Shown piece by piece: positions 31,683 to 41,158 of a stretch of DNA of 64,000 bases (its first letter is position 1; every line of letters begins with the position of its first letter). Position numbers and translations under genes: made by a program. The DNA lies in contig JAQSCO010000005.1 of the NCBI GenBank assembly GCA_029945445.1, positions 1 through 64,000 of the forward strand. The letters are read 5' to 3'. Source of the stretch: Lacunisphaera sp. (lineage in GTDB: Bacteria > Verrucomicrobiota > Verrucomicrobiia > Opitutales > Opitutaceae). Under the pieces are notes generated by a model that saw nothing but the letters and a program-made list of their open reading frames with translations, made no database searches and was not told where the DNA came from.

Positions 31683-33685
31683 GGAAAAGTGATGCGGAAG
31701 GTGGCCCCCGGTCTTCCGATGTCGGGGACTATGATGGTTGCGCGGTGTTCGTGCAAGATATCTGCGCAGACGGCAAGCCCTAGTCCCATGCCCTTGGTCT
31801 TGGTGGAGACGAACGGGTGGAACAGGCGGGCGCGCTGGTCGGGGGGGATGCCGGGGCCGTTGTCGGAGACCTCGAGGATGACGCTGCCGCTGGGGGAATT
31901 CCGGGAACGGAGCTCGACGTGCCGGTCTCCCTCGACCTGGTCGAGGGCCTGGAAGGCATTGATGAGGAGGTTGAGCAGGACTTGGCGGATGGCGCTGTTG
32001 TCGGCGAGGATGGTGTCGGTCGTGGCGCCGAAGGTGCTGGAGATGGAGACGCGGGCCTCGGTCGCCCGGGTGAGCATGAGGTCGATGGTCTCGCGCACAA
32101 CGACGTGGAGCGAGATGCGCTCCATCTGGTGGCGGCGGGGGTTGGACAGATCGAGGAGCTGCTGGGTCAGGCTGTCGATGCGGTCGACCTCGGCGGGGAT
32201 GAGGAGGTTGAATCGGCGGCGGAATTCCGCGTCGTCGTAGCGGGTGGGGAGCAGGTGGGCGAAGGTCTTGATGGAGACGAGGGGGTTGCGGATCTCGTGG
32301 GCGAGGCTGGCGCCGAGCAGGCCGATGGTGGCGAGCTGGTCGGACTGGCGGGCCTGCATGGTCAGGCGGGAGCGGGCGAGGATGTTGTCCATGAACTCGG
32401 CGATTTCCTGGACCTGCTGCACCTCGGGGTAGGTGAAGGGGCGGTGGTTCACCTTGGGGCCAAGGCCGAGCAGGAGGGAGGGGGCCGGGCTGCTGCGCGG
32501 CGCGGTGACGATCAGGCCGAGGTTGAATTCAGTGAGAAACTGGCGCAGGTCGACGAGGCCGGGCTCGGCGCGCTGGCGCTGGAGGCTCTCGGGCGTGGTC
32601 CAGCCGTTCAGGCAGAGCGCGGCGTGGGCCGGCCGGTCCTTGGCGAACTCGACGTTGCCAGCGGCGTAGACCTCGCCGCTGTCGAACAGCAGCCGGGCGT
32701 AGCTGGTCTGGCACCAGGCACGCAGCAGGCCCTCGAACCCCGCGATCAGTTTGTCGGGATCGGGCTCGCTGCGGGCCAGTTCGATGACGGTCCGGCGGGT
32801 GGCGGCGATATTCTGCTCGGGGCTGAGGTGGAACCACTCGCGGGTCTTGCGCTCGAGCAGGAACGTGACCGAGGCGCAGGCTGCGACACTCAGGATGAGG
32901 TCGGCAGGCGGGAGCATAATGAGGCCGAACAGCCACCAGCCGCCGAAGATGCCAAGGCACAGCACCAACACAAGGGTGAGCCGCTGGCCGACGGTGAGAA
33001 ACACCTGCCGGGCGTCAAAGATTCTGTGGATCGTAACGGCCCATGCGGTGAGCGCATAGAAGCCGAGGATGATGATAGGGCTCAGTCGGGTGAGCGCGCG
33101 GCTATCCAAGTAGTTGCCGATACCATTCAGCACTATGACCAGCAGGCAGGCGACACCGGCGTTCAGGGTAAGGAACTGCATCTCAATCCGGCGAATGCCA
33201 GTTTGTTTCCGCAGCTGACGATACGTCTGGATCACGAGAAACAGGTAGAGGGAGAAACTGAAGGCGATATACAGGCTGTAAGCCGTGCCGCGCCGCGGCC
33301 CCCCTGGCATTGTTTCCGGCAGGATGAACGAGTCGGAATAGCAGAGCAGCGCCAGGGCGATAGCCATGACCAGCCAGATCGAAGAGCGTATCAGGGCCCT
33401 GCCTGAACCGCCCTCCGGGGTCACCACCGAGTCCTTCAGCAGGCAGATGATCCATGGGAAAAAGGCGCCGGCCGCTGAAGCGGCACGCAACCAAGGAACG
33501 GGATTACCCCCCACAAGGGTGTTGCCGGCCAGCACCGCTTTCAGCACAAAAAAAAGCCACAAGGTGGCGTTCAATGAGGCCAGGGCGAATACCTGATTGA
33601 CCCAACGGCGGGGGTTGGCCCAAAGGACGGTCGCGCCGATTGCGAGTGTGATCAGCGGGGTGAAAAGAATCAGAGTCGGCATCAT
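31661..33685 (-). CDS. Membrane sensor histidine kinase (PrsK-like)
   Basis: A 674-residue kinase. Residues 1-280 form about nine membrane segments, followed by a GAF-like domain (about 300-430), HisKA with H-box SLAHEIRNPLVSI, and a complete HATPase domain (N-box LLNLLINAFQAL, G1 SDNGPGIPP, G2 GMGLGLAVC). The overall layout matches PrsK of exosortase-linked systems, although no exosortase or PEP-CTERM gene is in the window. It starts right at the stop of the ketosynthase gene and overlaps the degenerate kinase downstream. No dedicated response regulator is adjacent; the receiver-kinase at 36-37 kb is a candidate partner. Confidence 0.87.
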   Translation of the reverse strand: MMPTLILFTPLITLAIGATVLWANPRRWVNQVFALASLNATLWLFFVLKAVLAGNTLVGGNPVPWLRAASAAGAFFPWIICLLKDSVVTPEGGSGRALIRSSIWLVMAIALALLCYSDSFILPETMPGGPRRGTAYSLYIAFSFSLYLFLVIQTYRQLRKQTGIRRIEMQFLTLNAGVACLLVIVLNGIGNYLDSRALTRLSPIIILGFYALTAWAVTIHRIFDARQVFLTVGQRLTLVLVLCLGIFGGWWLFGLIMLPPADLILSVAACASVTFLLERKTREWFHLSPEQNIAATRRTVIELARSEPDPDKLIAGFEGLLRAWCQTSYARLLFDSGEVYAAGNVEFAKDRPAHAALCLNGWTTPESLQRQRAEPGLVDLRQFLTEFNLGLIVTAPRSSPAPSLLLGLGPKVNHRPFTYPEVQQVQEIAEFMDNILARSRLTMQARQSDQLATIGLLGASLAHEIRNPLVSIKTFAHLLPTRYDDAEFRRRFNLLIPAEVDRIDSLTQQLLDLSNPRRHQMERISLHVVVRETIDLMLTRATEARVSISSTFGATTDTILADNSAIRQVLLNLLINAFQALDQVEGDRHVELRSRNSPSGSVILEVSDNGPGIPPDQRARLFHPFVSTKTKGMGLGLAVCADILHEHRATIIVPDIGRPGATFRITFPCPPPLS

Positions 33686-34881
33686 TTCTCAAGTATCAGG
33701 GCCGAATTGCTGCCCGACAGGCCGTGGCTGTTGACCAGAGCGATTTTCACCGGCAGGCGACGAGGCTGGTCGGACAGGTTCAGGGGGCACGCCGGGTCGG
33801 GCGTCTCCCAGTTGACGGTCGGGGGCAACAAGCCGTGGAAAAGACTGAGTGCCGTGCTGGCGGTTTGGATGGGACCGGAAGCACCGAGGGCCGTGCCGAT
33901 GGCACCCTTGATCGAGCTGACCGGGATTTCGGCGAGCCGTTCGCCAAACAGCTGATGCATCGCCGTAGACTCGTGAGCGTCGATGATTCGGTGGCCGGGA
34001 CCCCAAGCATTCAGGAAATCGACCTCGTCCGGGCGCCGCAGGGCGTTGGCCAAGGCTTGGCGCCCCGTCAGAACCAACCCCATGGCGGACTGACCGTCCT
34101 GATCATTGGCGTAACTGTAGCCCGTAATCCAGGCGAGCGCCGGACGCGGACTGTTTTCCGGTTCCAGCACGAAAATGCAGGCACCCTCCCCGAGCACGCC
34201 GGTCGAGCGCCACAGATCGAAGGGCCGGCAGGCCTTCTCAGGGTGTTGGCTGATGGCCGGGCTGAGCTCGGAGGCATTGAAACCGAGCATGGGGTAGAAG
34301 GAGAGAGGACATTCGCTGCCGCCGGCCAGAACTAGGCCGGCCTGACCGCTGGCCACGAGTTCGGCGCCTTGGCCGACGGCATCGAGCCCTGAGCAGCAGG
34401 ACGTCTGCATCGTCAGCATGCGCGCAGGAATGCCGAGCCACTCGACGATCTTGCCGGCCACGTTGGCGATCGAGGCCTCATACATGATGCTGCCGGGTGT
34501 GTAGCGGGAGCCTTTTTTCATGACCAGCTCCATGCCGCGCCCGATCTTTTCGAAGTCCATGATGGACGTGCCCGTCACCACCACCGGGCTGAGCCGCGCC
34601 AGCTCCTCAGGGACGAGGCCGGCGTCCTTCAAGGCCAGCATGGCCGCCACCAAGCTGAACTGGGTATGCCGGGAAAGCCGTCGCGGGTTTTCCTCGGGCG
34701 CGTAGTTTTTCAAGTCCCAGTTCGCGATCTCGGCGCCGACGAAGGACCCGGCCTCAGGATCAAACCGGTTGATGGCCCGCACCCGGCTGACCGGCTCGTT
34801 GATGCCGCGGAAAAACTCCTCGCGGCCGATGCCCGCCGGGGTGACGGGGCCGAGGCCGGTGATCTTAACGCGTCGGCGCAT
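33682..34881 (-). CDS. Atypical beta-ketoacyl synthase family protein
   Basis: A 399-residue thiolase-fold protein of the KAS II (FabF) type. The nucleophile Cys is kept (C162 in TSCCSG) and so is the Lys (K325 in SSIKGAIG), but the two catalytic histidines are not: at the site of FabF His303 (NAHG) the sequence reads NAWG (W293) and at His340 (TGH) it reads IGT (T330). The C-terminal glycine motif is SHGLSGSN. It may therefore not catalyse decarboxylative condensation by the normal route. The ATG at 34881 is preferred over a TTG at 34896. It is the first gene of a tight cluster with two kinase genes; no ACP is adjacent. Confidence 0.85.
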   Translation of the reverse strand: MRRRVKITGLGPVTPAGIGREEFFRGINEPVSRVRAINRFDPEAGSFVGAEIANWDLKNYAPEENPRRLSRHTQFSLVAAMLALKDAGLVPEELARLSPVVVTGTSIMDFEKIGRGMELVMKKGSRYTPGSIMYEASIANVAGKIVEWLGIPARMLTMQTSCCSGLDAVGQGAELVASGQAGLVLAGGSECPLSFYPMLGFNASELSPAISQHPEKACRPFDLWRSTGVLGEGACIFVLEPENSPRPALAWITGYSYANDQDGQSAMGLVLTGRQALANALRRPDEVDFLNAWGPGHRIIDAHESTAMHQLFGERLAEIPVSSIKGAIGTALGASGPIQTASTALSLFHGLLPPTVNWETPDPACPLNLSDQPRRLPVKIALVNSHGLSGSNSALILEK

Positions 34882-35125
34882 GGCTGAGCCGCGCAAGGCG
34901 GACAGGCGGACGGGTGGATGACACCGGGATTTTTTTCAATGGCAGGCTGGGGTAAGGGAGTTGCGTCGGCCGGCACTGGCAGGTCGACATGGACCTGTGA
35001 CGCCGCCTGCCGCCAAAACCTAACCAATTAATTTCTAGTTGGCCAACAATACGGAGGACAGCAAGCTTCCGGTGCTGCAAAAGAGATTTGCGCCGCACGG
35101 GAGGCGATCCCACAACAGCGTTCCC

Positions 35126-36019
35126 ATGACCGCCCCGGAATTCGAAGCCCGCGTTGCCGCCTGGGCTCGCCAGCAGCCCGACGTGACCGCGCTGGTGCTC
35201 GGTGGCTCGCGCGCGCGGACCGGGAGCGCGGCCGACCAATGGGCAGACTGGGATTTTCAGCTGATCACCCCGCACCCGGAGCGCTTCCGGCACACCGGCT
35301 GGCTGGCCGCGATTGCGCCCTGCTGGTGCGCGCACGCGGAACGAACCCCGCGTGGGGTCGTGAAAGTCAGCGCGGTGTTTGAGCACGGCTTTGAGGCGGA
35401 TTTCGTGCCGCTGGCGGTGTGGCAAATGAAACTGGTTTACGCCGCCATGCAGCATCCGGCTCGGGTCCGGTGGATGCCTCGCCGGCTGGTGCGGGGCATC
35501 CAAGAAACGCGCGGCTTCATGCTCGGCGGCGGCTACCGGCTGCTGGCCGGCGGGGTGGACTGGGAACGACGCTTCGCCGCCCTTGCCCTGGCGTGGCCTG
35601 CAATCGAATTGTCCGCAGGGGAATTCGCGCAGCACGTCACGGCCTTCTGGCAGAAGGCCGTGTGGATCTTCAAAAAAATCGTGCGGCCCGAGCTGCGTTC
35701 GGCGATGCACTGGTTGCATCTGCTGGTGGTGCATCATGTCTATGTGCTCCTGGCCGAGGAGGCCAGGCTGGCGGGCCGGCCCGCCAGGGGTGAGGCGCGC
35801 AAGGCGGAGCAGTGGCTGGACGCGGCGCGGCTGCGGCAGACGCAGATCACGACGGCGCCGGACCAGCAGGTCATGGCCCGCGCGCTCGGCGCCGCCCTGG
35901 ACGTGTTTCAGGAAGTGAGCGCGAGCGTCGCCACGCAGCGCGGTTTTGTCCCCGGGGATTACTCGGCCGTGGCGGCCTGGCTGCGCGCCGAGCTGGCCAA
36001 GCTGGTCACGGGATCTTGA
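35126..36019 (+). CDS. Aminoglycoside 6-adenylyltransferase-like nucleotidyltransferase
   Basis: A 297-residue protein with the polymerase-beta nucleotidyltransferase signature GGSRARTG followed by DWDFQLIT, providing the GS and D-x-D residues for Mg-ATP. Length and the C-terminal helical half (KAVWIFKKIVRPELR) match the AadK/AadS streptomycin adenylyltransferase family. A chromosomal house gene of this type may modify another substrate, so resistance cannot be claimed. The ATG at 35126 is chosen; an extension to 35039 is possible. It converges with the receiver-kinase gene, whose stop lies two bases away. Confidence 0.82.
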   Translation: MTAPEFEARVAAWARQQPDVTALVLGGSRARTGSAADQWADWDFQLITPHPERFRHTGWLAAIAPCWCAHAERTPRGVVKVSAVFEHGFEADFVPLAVWQMKLVYAAMQHPARVRWMPRRLVRGIQETRGFMLGGGYRLLAGGVDWERRFAALALAWPAIELSAGEFAQHVTAFWQKAVWIFKKIVRPELRSAMHWLHLLVVHHVYVLLAEEARLAGRPARGEARKAEQWLDAARLRQTQITTAPDQQVMARALGAALDVFQEVSASVATQRGFVPGDYSAVAAWLRAELAKLVTGS

Positions 36020-36021
36020 GC

Positions 36022-37164
36022 TCAAGAGGCGGCCAGCGGGAACTCGAGGATGAACACCGTGCCGCCGGCGGGGCGGACCTCGACCTTCAGCTCCGCATGA
36101 TGCGCCGCAGCGATGTGGCGGCAGATGGTCAGGCCGAGTCCGGTGCCGTGGTCCTTCGTGGACTCGACCGGCTTGTGCAGGATGACCGCCAGGGTCGCCT
36201 CCGGCAGGCCCGCGCCGTTGTCGGCGATGGACAGCACCGCCTTGCCGCCGCTTTTCCGAACGGAAAGGACGACCCGCGTCGCGCCGGCCTCGAGCGAGTT
36301 CTTGATGAAATTCTGCAGGGCCCGGATGATCTCAAAGCGGATGCCGGTGATCATGACATCCGTTTCGCCCTCCACCTCGATGCGGGTCGAATCGAAGAAC
36401 AGCACGGAGCGCGTCTCGGCGGCGGCGGCGAGCAGGTCGAAATTCCCGCCCGACGACAGGTGGCGGGTGCTCTGGCGCCAGGACTCGGCGAGGTGCAGGC
36501 AGAACGAGGAGCAGTGCTCCAGCCGCTCGGCAAAAGTGATGATGCGCTGCAGCGCCGGCGACGTGGCCGGCAGCGCGCGCGCCTCCTCCAGCAGCATGCT
36601 GGTGTAGCCGGTGGTCACGACGAGCGGGTTGCAGATGTCGTGGACCATCTCGGCCGCCGCTTGGCCGTAGCCGACCTGCATCTGGTGTTTCTTCTGCTCG
36701 CGCTTCACGCCCTCGTAGGTTTCCTCGAGGTGCTTCAGCAGCGCGGAACGCTTCCGCCGCTCCAGGGCTTCCCGCGCATGGCGCCGGACGGCCGCCTGCA
36801 GCACGTCGACGTCGAACGGCTTCTTGAGATACTCGTTGGCCCCGAGGCTGATCGCGGCCTGCGCCGAGGCGAGGGCGCCGTAGCCGGTCATCATGATCAC
36901 GGACGCATCGGCATCGAGCTTGCGCAGCTCCTCCAGGCCTTGGATGCCGTTCTTCTGCGGCATGCGGATGTCCATGACGATGACGGCGAAGGCCTGGTCA
37001 GTGATCAGGGCGAGCCCGCGATCAACCCGGTCCACCGCCAGCACCTCGAATTCGTCCTGCAGGAGATAGCTAATGCTCTCGCGCGGGCCGAGTTCGTCGT
37101 CGATGACCAGCACCTTGGGGCGGGTCGCGGTCGTGGCCGGGGTGAGTGAAGGCGCGTCAATCAT
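36022..37164 (-). CDS. Response regulator-histidine kinase hybrid
   Basis: A 380-residue soluble protein with an N-terminal receiver (VLVIDDELGPRES, phospho-Asp in VMDIRMP, Lys in LKKPF), a helical linker, a HisKA-like helix with EMVHDICNP, and a full HATPase domain (N-box FIKNSLEAG, G1 DNGAGLP, G2 GTGLGLTIC). An input receiver in front of a kinase suggests that it relays a phospho-signal from another kinase, possibly the membrane kinase at 31.7-33.7 kb. It is not followed by an effector domain. Confidence 0.88.
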   Translation of the reverse strand: MIDAPSLTPATTATRPKVLVIDDELGPRESISYLLQDEFEVLAVDRVDRGLALITDQAFAVIVMDIRMPQKNGIQGLEELRKLDADASVIMMTGYGALASAQAAISLGANEYLKKPFDVDVLQAAVRRHAREALERRKRSALLKHLEETYEGVKREQKKHQMQVGYGQAAAEMVHDICNPLVVTTGYTSMLLEEARALPATSPALQRIITFAERLEHCSSFCLHLAESWRQSTRHLSSGGNFDLLAAAAETRSVLFFDSTRIEVEGETDVMITGIRFEIIRALQNFIKNSLEAGATRVVLSVRKSGGKAVLSIADNGAGLPEATLAVILHKPVESTKDHGTGLGLTICRHIAAAHHAELKVEVRPAGGTVFILEFPLAAS

Positions 37165-37266
37165 GGGGAAAGGGTCGCGGAAGGCTGGGCGGCCTCCGCC
37201 GGTTTGGCAACCCGAAGCTTGGGTCTGGCGCCCCGGCGCGCGGATTTTTGCGCCGTTTTTTGACGG

Positions 37267-38253
37267 TTATTTAGCAGCTGCCACCCCGCGTGAGAACAGC
37301 TCGGTGATGATGTCCTCCAGCGGCACGTCCTGGATGGTGATGTCGTCCACGGCGCCGTGCGTCAGGATCTGCTGACACACGGCGGTCACGTGCTCGCTCG
37401 GGACGTGGAGCAAGATCTCGCCATCATCGCAGACCTTGCACACGCCATGCAGGGGTTTCCAGTCGGGCGGGAAGGCGCCGTCGCGGGGCTTGAACTTGAT
37501 GATGCGCTGCCCGCCGCCGGCGCCGGCGATGCGGTCGAGGCCGCCGTCGTAGATTTTCTTGCCGTGGTCGATGACGATGACGCGCTCGCAGAGCGACGAG
37601 ATATCGGCCATGTAATGACTGGTCAGGAGAATGGTCGTCTTGTGCCGGCGGTTGTAGTCGCGCAGGAACTCGCGGACGTTCTTCTGCGAGACGACGTCGA
37701 GGCCGATGGTCGGCTCGTCGAGGAACAGCACGCGCGGGCGGTGCAGCAGCGCGGCGATCAGTTCCATCTTCATGCGCTCGCCCAGCGAGAGCTCGCGGAC
37801 CATGACGTTGAGCTTGGGGCCGACGCCAAGCAGCGTGACGAGCTCGTCAAGCGTCGCCTGGTAGGCAGCCTGGTCGAGGCCGTAGATAGCGCGGAGCAGG
37901 TAGAAGGATTCCTGCGCCGGCAGGTCCCACCAGAGCTGGTTCTTCTGGCCGAGCACGAGGGCGAAGAGGCGCCGGTATTCGTTCTCGCGCTTGGTCGGAT
38001 CAAAGCCCGCGACGCGCGCCGAGCCGCTGGTCGGGTAGATGAGGCCGGAGAGCATCTTCAGTGTGGTGGTCTTGCCCGCGCCGTTGGGCCCGAGGAAGCC
38101 GACGAGCTCGCCCTCCTTGATGCTGAAGCTGACGTTGTCCGCCGCGCGCGTTTCCTCGAACTCGCGCTTGAACAGCCCCTTCACTCCGCCCCAGAAGCCG
38201 GGCTGCTTCTTGTAGGTGCGGAAGACGCGCGTGAGGTTTTCAACTTCGATCAT
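37267..38253 (-). CDS. ABC transporter ATP-binding protein (DrrA/NatA type)
   Basis: A 328-residue ATPase with Walker A GPNGAGKTTT, signature ELSLGERMKMEL, Walker B RVLFLDEPTIGLD and the switch His in LLTSHYM. The C-terminal extension typical of DrrA-type ABC-2 exporters is present. ABC-2 exporters need a separate membrane protein, but neither neighbour encodes one, so the permease must be elsewhere. The substrate is unknown. Confidence 0.88.
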   Translation of the reverse strand: MIEVENLTRVFRTYKKQPGFWGGVKGLFKREFEETRAADNVSFSIKEGELVGFLGPNGAGKTTTLKMLSGLIYPTSGSARVAGFDPTKRENEYRRLFALVLGQKNQLWWDLPAQESFYLLRAIYGLDQAAYQATLDELVTLLGVGPKLNVMVRELSLGERMKMELIAALLHRPRVLFLDEPTIGLDVVSQKNVREFLRDYNRRHKTTILLTSHYMADISSLCERVIVIDHGKKIYDGGLDRIAGAGGGQRIIKFKPRDGAFPPDWKPLHGVCKVCDDGEILLHVPSEHVTAVCQQILTHGAVDDITIQDVPLEDIITELFSRGVAAAK

Positions 38254-38307
38254 GGCCAGGAGAGTTCTGCAGCAGGAATCCAGAAGCGAGCAGATTGCAA
38301 GGCGCGC

Positions 38308-40437
38308 TCACGCCGGCGCGGTGCGGCGCCGCCAGAGCAGGCAAAGCAGGCTGGCCGCGTAGGTGGCGAGCACCAGGTAGCCGAGCCGGTGGCTGCCCAG
38401 CCACATGCCAAGGTATTCGCAGAATCCCCCGAGGGTGGCCCCGATCAGGTTGGCGCCAAACAGGGCGGCGGGATGGAGGGCGTCGCGGAAGGTCGTGGAA
38501 AAAATCAGGCCCGCGAAGAAGACCGGCAGCGGCACGGCCAGCAGCGTCCAGGCGAGGCGCAGGCCGAGCGGCTGCGCGAGGATTATCTCCTTCGGCAGCA
38601 CCAGGAGGAGCAGGAGTGACAGGAACAGCGGGACGAAAAACCAGGGCTGGAATGCCCGCAGAAAGCGCAGCGCGACCCAGTTGGCCAGCAGCACCATCAA
38701 CAGCACGCCGGCGATGACCAGCATCGTGACCAGCCAGGTGGCGCCGAAATAAAGCGAGCAGTCGCCGATGCTCTTCGTCTGCAGCAGCAGAAATCCCCAG
38801 CCCATGAAAAAGAAATGGCCGTCGGTGGCGCCGAAGCCCGGGCCGCGCAGGCGGGCCACCGCCGCCACCGAAACCGCGAGGAGCAAGCCGATCACGATCG
38901 CGTAGTCCGCGGGTATGCCTTGCCGCTCAAGATAGAGATACGGCCAGTCGTCGGTTGCGAGGTCGACCGGGACATCGACCACGGAGCTCAGTTCCCAGTC
39001 GGCGATCTTCGCCGGCGGCCGCCGGGGCAACGGCCCCCGCGGGGCGACTATCGCGAGTGCGCCGCCATTGACATAGACACAGGGCCGCCGGCCGGTGGCC
39101 TGCTCCACCATCTGCACGAGTTTCTGGGCCAGCCATTCGCGCCCGGAAAAAAACCAGACCACCAGCGCGCCGTCCGGCCGCACCAGCGAGTAAGCCTGGC
39201 GGAAGCTCTCGACGGTGTAGATGTAACCGTCGAGCCGCAGGCTCGCGCCGTAGCTGAACAGCGCCTGGCTGTCCAAGTAGCCGAAGGCGACCAGATCGTA
39301 GGTGGCGGTGCATTGCTGGAGAAACGCGCGGCCGTCGTTGACGTGCAGGGTCACCCGCGGATCGCCGTAGGGATCCGCCGAGCTCAGGCGATGGCTGATG
39401 ACCGGGATCTGCGGATCGATCTCGACGGCGTCCACATGGGCGGCGCCGTGGAGCAGCGCGGTCTCGACATCCATGCCGCCGCCGGCCCCGAGCACCAGCA
39501 CGTGCGCCGGCGGATTGATCAACTGATACGGCAGACTGTATTGGACGATGGACTTGGTGATCAGCGCATGCCGCCAGCCCTCCGGCGCATACCGCCGGAG
39601 ATCCACCGTGCCGTGCATCTGGTAGAAGTCCTGGTTGACGTGCAGCTGGAAGATCGGCGGGTCACGCATGGTCCGCAGATCGGCGGGCAAAGGCCCCGCC
39701 GGCCGCTCGGCCACATATTGCCGGAACTGGCCCGGCGCGGGTGTTTCCGTCTGCAGGTAGGTTTCCCCGATCGTGATGTAATAGTAGGGCGACCAGAAAA
39801 CCTCGCGCTGGCCCGCGGCCAGCCAGATCGCGCCGACGGCCACGCTGCACGCCGCCAGGCTCCCGAGCCGGCGCCGCCGTTCGCCCAGAGCCAGGATGAT
39901 CAGGGCCACGGCGGTGAAACCGAACAGGGGGGAGAAGGACCACAGCGAAAACAAGCCGAAGACCAGCGTGCCGGTGAGGCTGCCGGCCAGGTCCCACGCA
40001 TACGCGCGCAAGGCCGGCAGCCGGGCGAACTGCACGCCGATCGCCTGACCCAACGGCGTGAACATCGCGGCGTTCGCGGAAAAGATCATGAGCAACGCCG
40101 CATAGCCGCCCAGTTTGCCCTGCGTGGCGCCAAACCGGAATTCACCGGCTCCCCCCAGCGAGACCTGGCCGCCGCCGACCCACAGCAGGAGCAGGACATT
40201 GGCGGCGAAGAAAACGGGCAGCAGGCGGAACAGCCTGTCGCCGCGCGCGCTAACCATCGCGCCGATGCCCAGCCCAAGAAATGAACTGATGAGCATCAGA
40301 TTGGCGTAGTAGGCGACCAGCCGCACCTCGGAAGGCACCCAGCGGATGACCATCAACTCCAGGAAAAGCGCGGTGAAGGAGAGGGCGAACAGACGCAGCC
40401 CGGCGTGGGGCGCTGGATCGTTTGGTCCGGTTGCCAT
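38308..40437 (-). CDS. Membrane-embedded spermidine-synthase-like protein
   Basis: A 709-residue protein with about seven N-terminal membrane segments, a central SAM-binding Rossmann domain (VLVLGAGGGMDVETALL and VDAVEIDP) and more membrane segments at the C-terminus. The central domain is related to spermine/spermidine synthase, but soluble-enzyme active-site features are not fully present. Related fused proteins are widespread and of unknown function; polyamine synthesis should not be assumed. It is followed by a HAD hydrolase gene nine bases downstream, likely in one operon. Confidence 0.82.
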   Translation of the reverse strand: MATGPNDPAPHAGLRLFALSFTALFLELMVIRWVPSEVRLVAYYANLMLISSFLGLGIGAMVSARGDRLFRLLPVFFAANVLLLLWVGGGQVSLGGAGEFRFGATQGKLGGYAALLMIFSANAAMFTPLGQAIGVQFARLPALRAYAWDLAGSLTGTLVFGLFSLWSFSPLFGFTAVALIILALGERRRRLGSLAACSVAVGAIWLAAGQREVFWSPYYYITIGETYLQTETPAPGQFRQYVAERPAGPLPADLRTMRDPPIFQLHVNQDFYQMHGTVDLRRYAPEGWRHALITKSIVQYSLPYQLINPPAHVLVLGAGGGMDVETALLHGAAHVDAVEIDPQIPVISHRLSSADPYGDPRVTLHVNDGRAFLQQCTATYDLVAFGYLDSQALFSYGASLRLDGYIYTVESFRQAYSLVRPDGALVVWFFSGREWLAQKLVQMVEQATGRRPCVYVNGGALAIVAPRGPLPRRPPAKIADWELSSVVDVPVDLATDDWPYLYLERQGIPADYAIVIGLLLAVSVAAVARLRGPGFGATDGHFFFMGWGFLLLQTKSIGDCSLYFGATWLVTMLVIAGVLLMVLLANWVALRFLRAFQPWFFVPLFLSLLLLLVLPKEIILAQPLGLRLAWTLLAVPLPVFFAGLIFSTTFRDALHPAALFGANLIGATLGGFCEYLGMWLGSHRLGYLVLATYAASLLCLLWRRRTAPA

Positions 40438-40446
40438 GGTGCGATT

Positions 40447-41148
40447 CTACACCGCGCGCGGGACCTGGGCCTGCTCGATGGCGGCGAGGAAGGGGGCGAA
40501 ATCCAGGTAGTGCGGGACGATGTGCGTTACGCCGAGCTCCGGCAGGCGGGCGGCGGGGCCCTCCGTGCCCACGCCCACAAGCGGCCAACCCAGTTCGCGG
40601 CAGGCGCGCACGTCCCACGCGGCGTCGCCGATGTAGGTAATGCGGTCGAAACTTTTCCGGCCATGCTGCGCCGCGGCCCGGGCCAATGACGCCTGCATGA
40701 TGTCCGTGCGCGGATGCGCCACGTCGCAGAACGCCGCCGGCAGGCCCTCGAACGGGATGCCGGCGGTCCGGAACTTGTGGTGCGCGGTCGCCTCCCAGTC
40801 GCCCGAGGCGATGGCCACGGCATAGCCGCGCCGCTGGAGTTCGCGCACGCACGCCGCCGCGCCGGGAATTTCCTGCGTGCGCCGGCCGGTGCGCTGCGTG
40901 ATCTCCCCCATGAGCGCGACCATGCGCGCCTGCACGGCGCGGGATTCGGCGGCGGTGGGCGGCGAGCCGCGGGCGCGGCGCACGATTTCCTCGAGGCAGA
41001 AGGACGCCGTGGTGTGCGTGTAGGTCTCCCACTCGGTCTTCACGCCGGGCAGGTGCAGCGCCTGCTCGATGGCGAGCACGTAGCAGTTTTCGGCGATGGC
41101 GAAGTCATCCGTCAACGTCCCGTCCATGTCGAACATCACCAGTTTCAT
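40447..41148 (-). CDS. HAD superfamily hydrolase
   Basis: A 233-residue phosphatase-like protein. The nucleophile/acid motif is FDMDGTLTDD (D7, D9), motif II is IASGDWE, and motif III/IV is present as ITYIGDAAWDV. The helical cap between residues 15 and 90 places it with phosphoglycolate phosphatase-like subfamily I enzymes. The substrate cannot be told. It lies between the spermidine-synthase-like and aldo/keto reductase genes on the same strand. Confidence 0.85.
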   Translation of the reverse strand: MKLVMFDMDGTLTDDFAIAENCYVLAIEQALHLPGVKTEWETYTHTTASFCLEEIVRRARGSPPTAAESRAVQARMVALMGEITQRTGRRTQEIPGAAACVRELQRRGYAVAIASGDWEATAHHKFRTAGIPFEGLPAAFCDVAHPRTDIMQASLARAAAQHGRKSFDRITYIGDAAWDVRACRELGWPLVGVGTEGPAARLPELGVTHIVPHYLDFAPFLAAIEQAQVPRAV

Positions 41149-41158
41149 CAGTGGGGAA

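Noticed and set aside
28443..32240. A 1265-codon open frame on the plus strand
   Set aside because: It is antisense to rmuC and two kinase genes, has a Gly/Ala/Glu/Val-rich composition typical of the complement of GC-rich genes and shows no domain.
35126..36019. A dedicated streptomycin resistance gene
   Set aside because: The fold and motifs fit an adenylyltransferase, but there is no mobile context, and substrate specificity cannot be read from the sequence.
38308..40437. A true spermidine synthase (SpeE)
   Set aside because: Only the central SAM-binding fold is shared; the protein has many membrane segments and no partner SpeD gene is adjacent.
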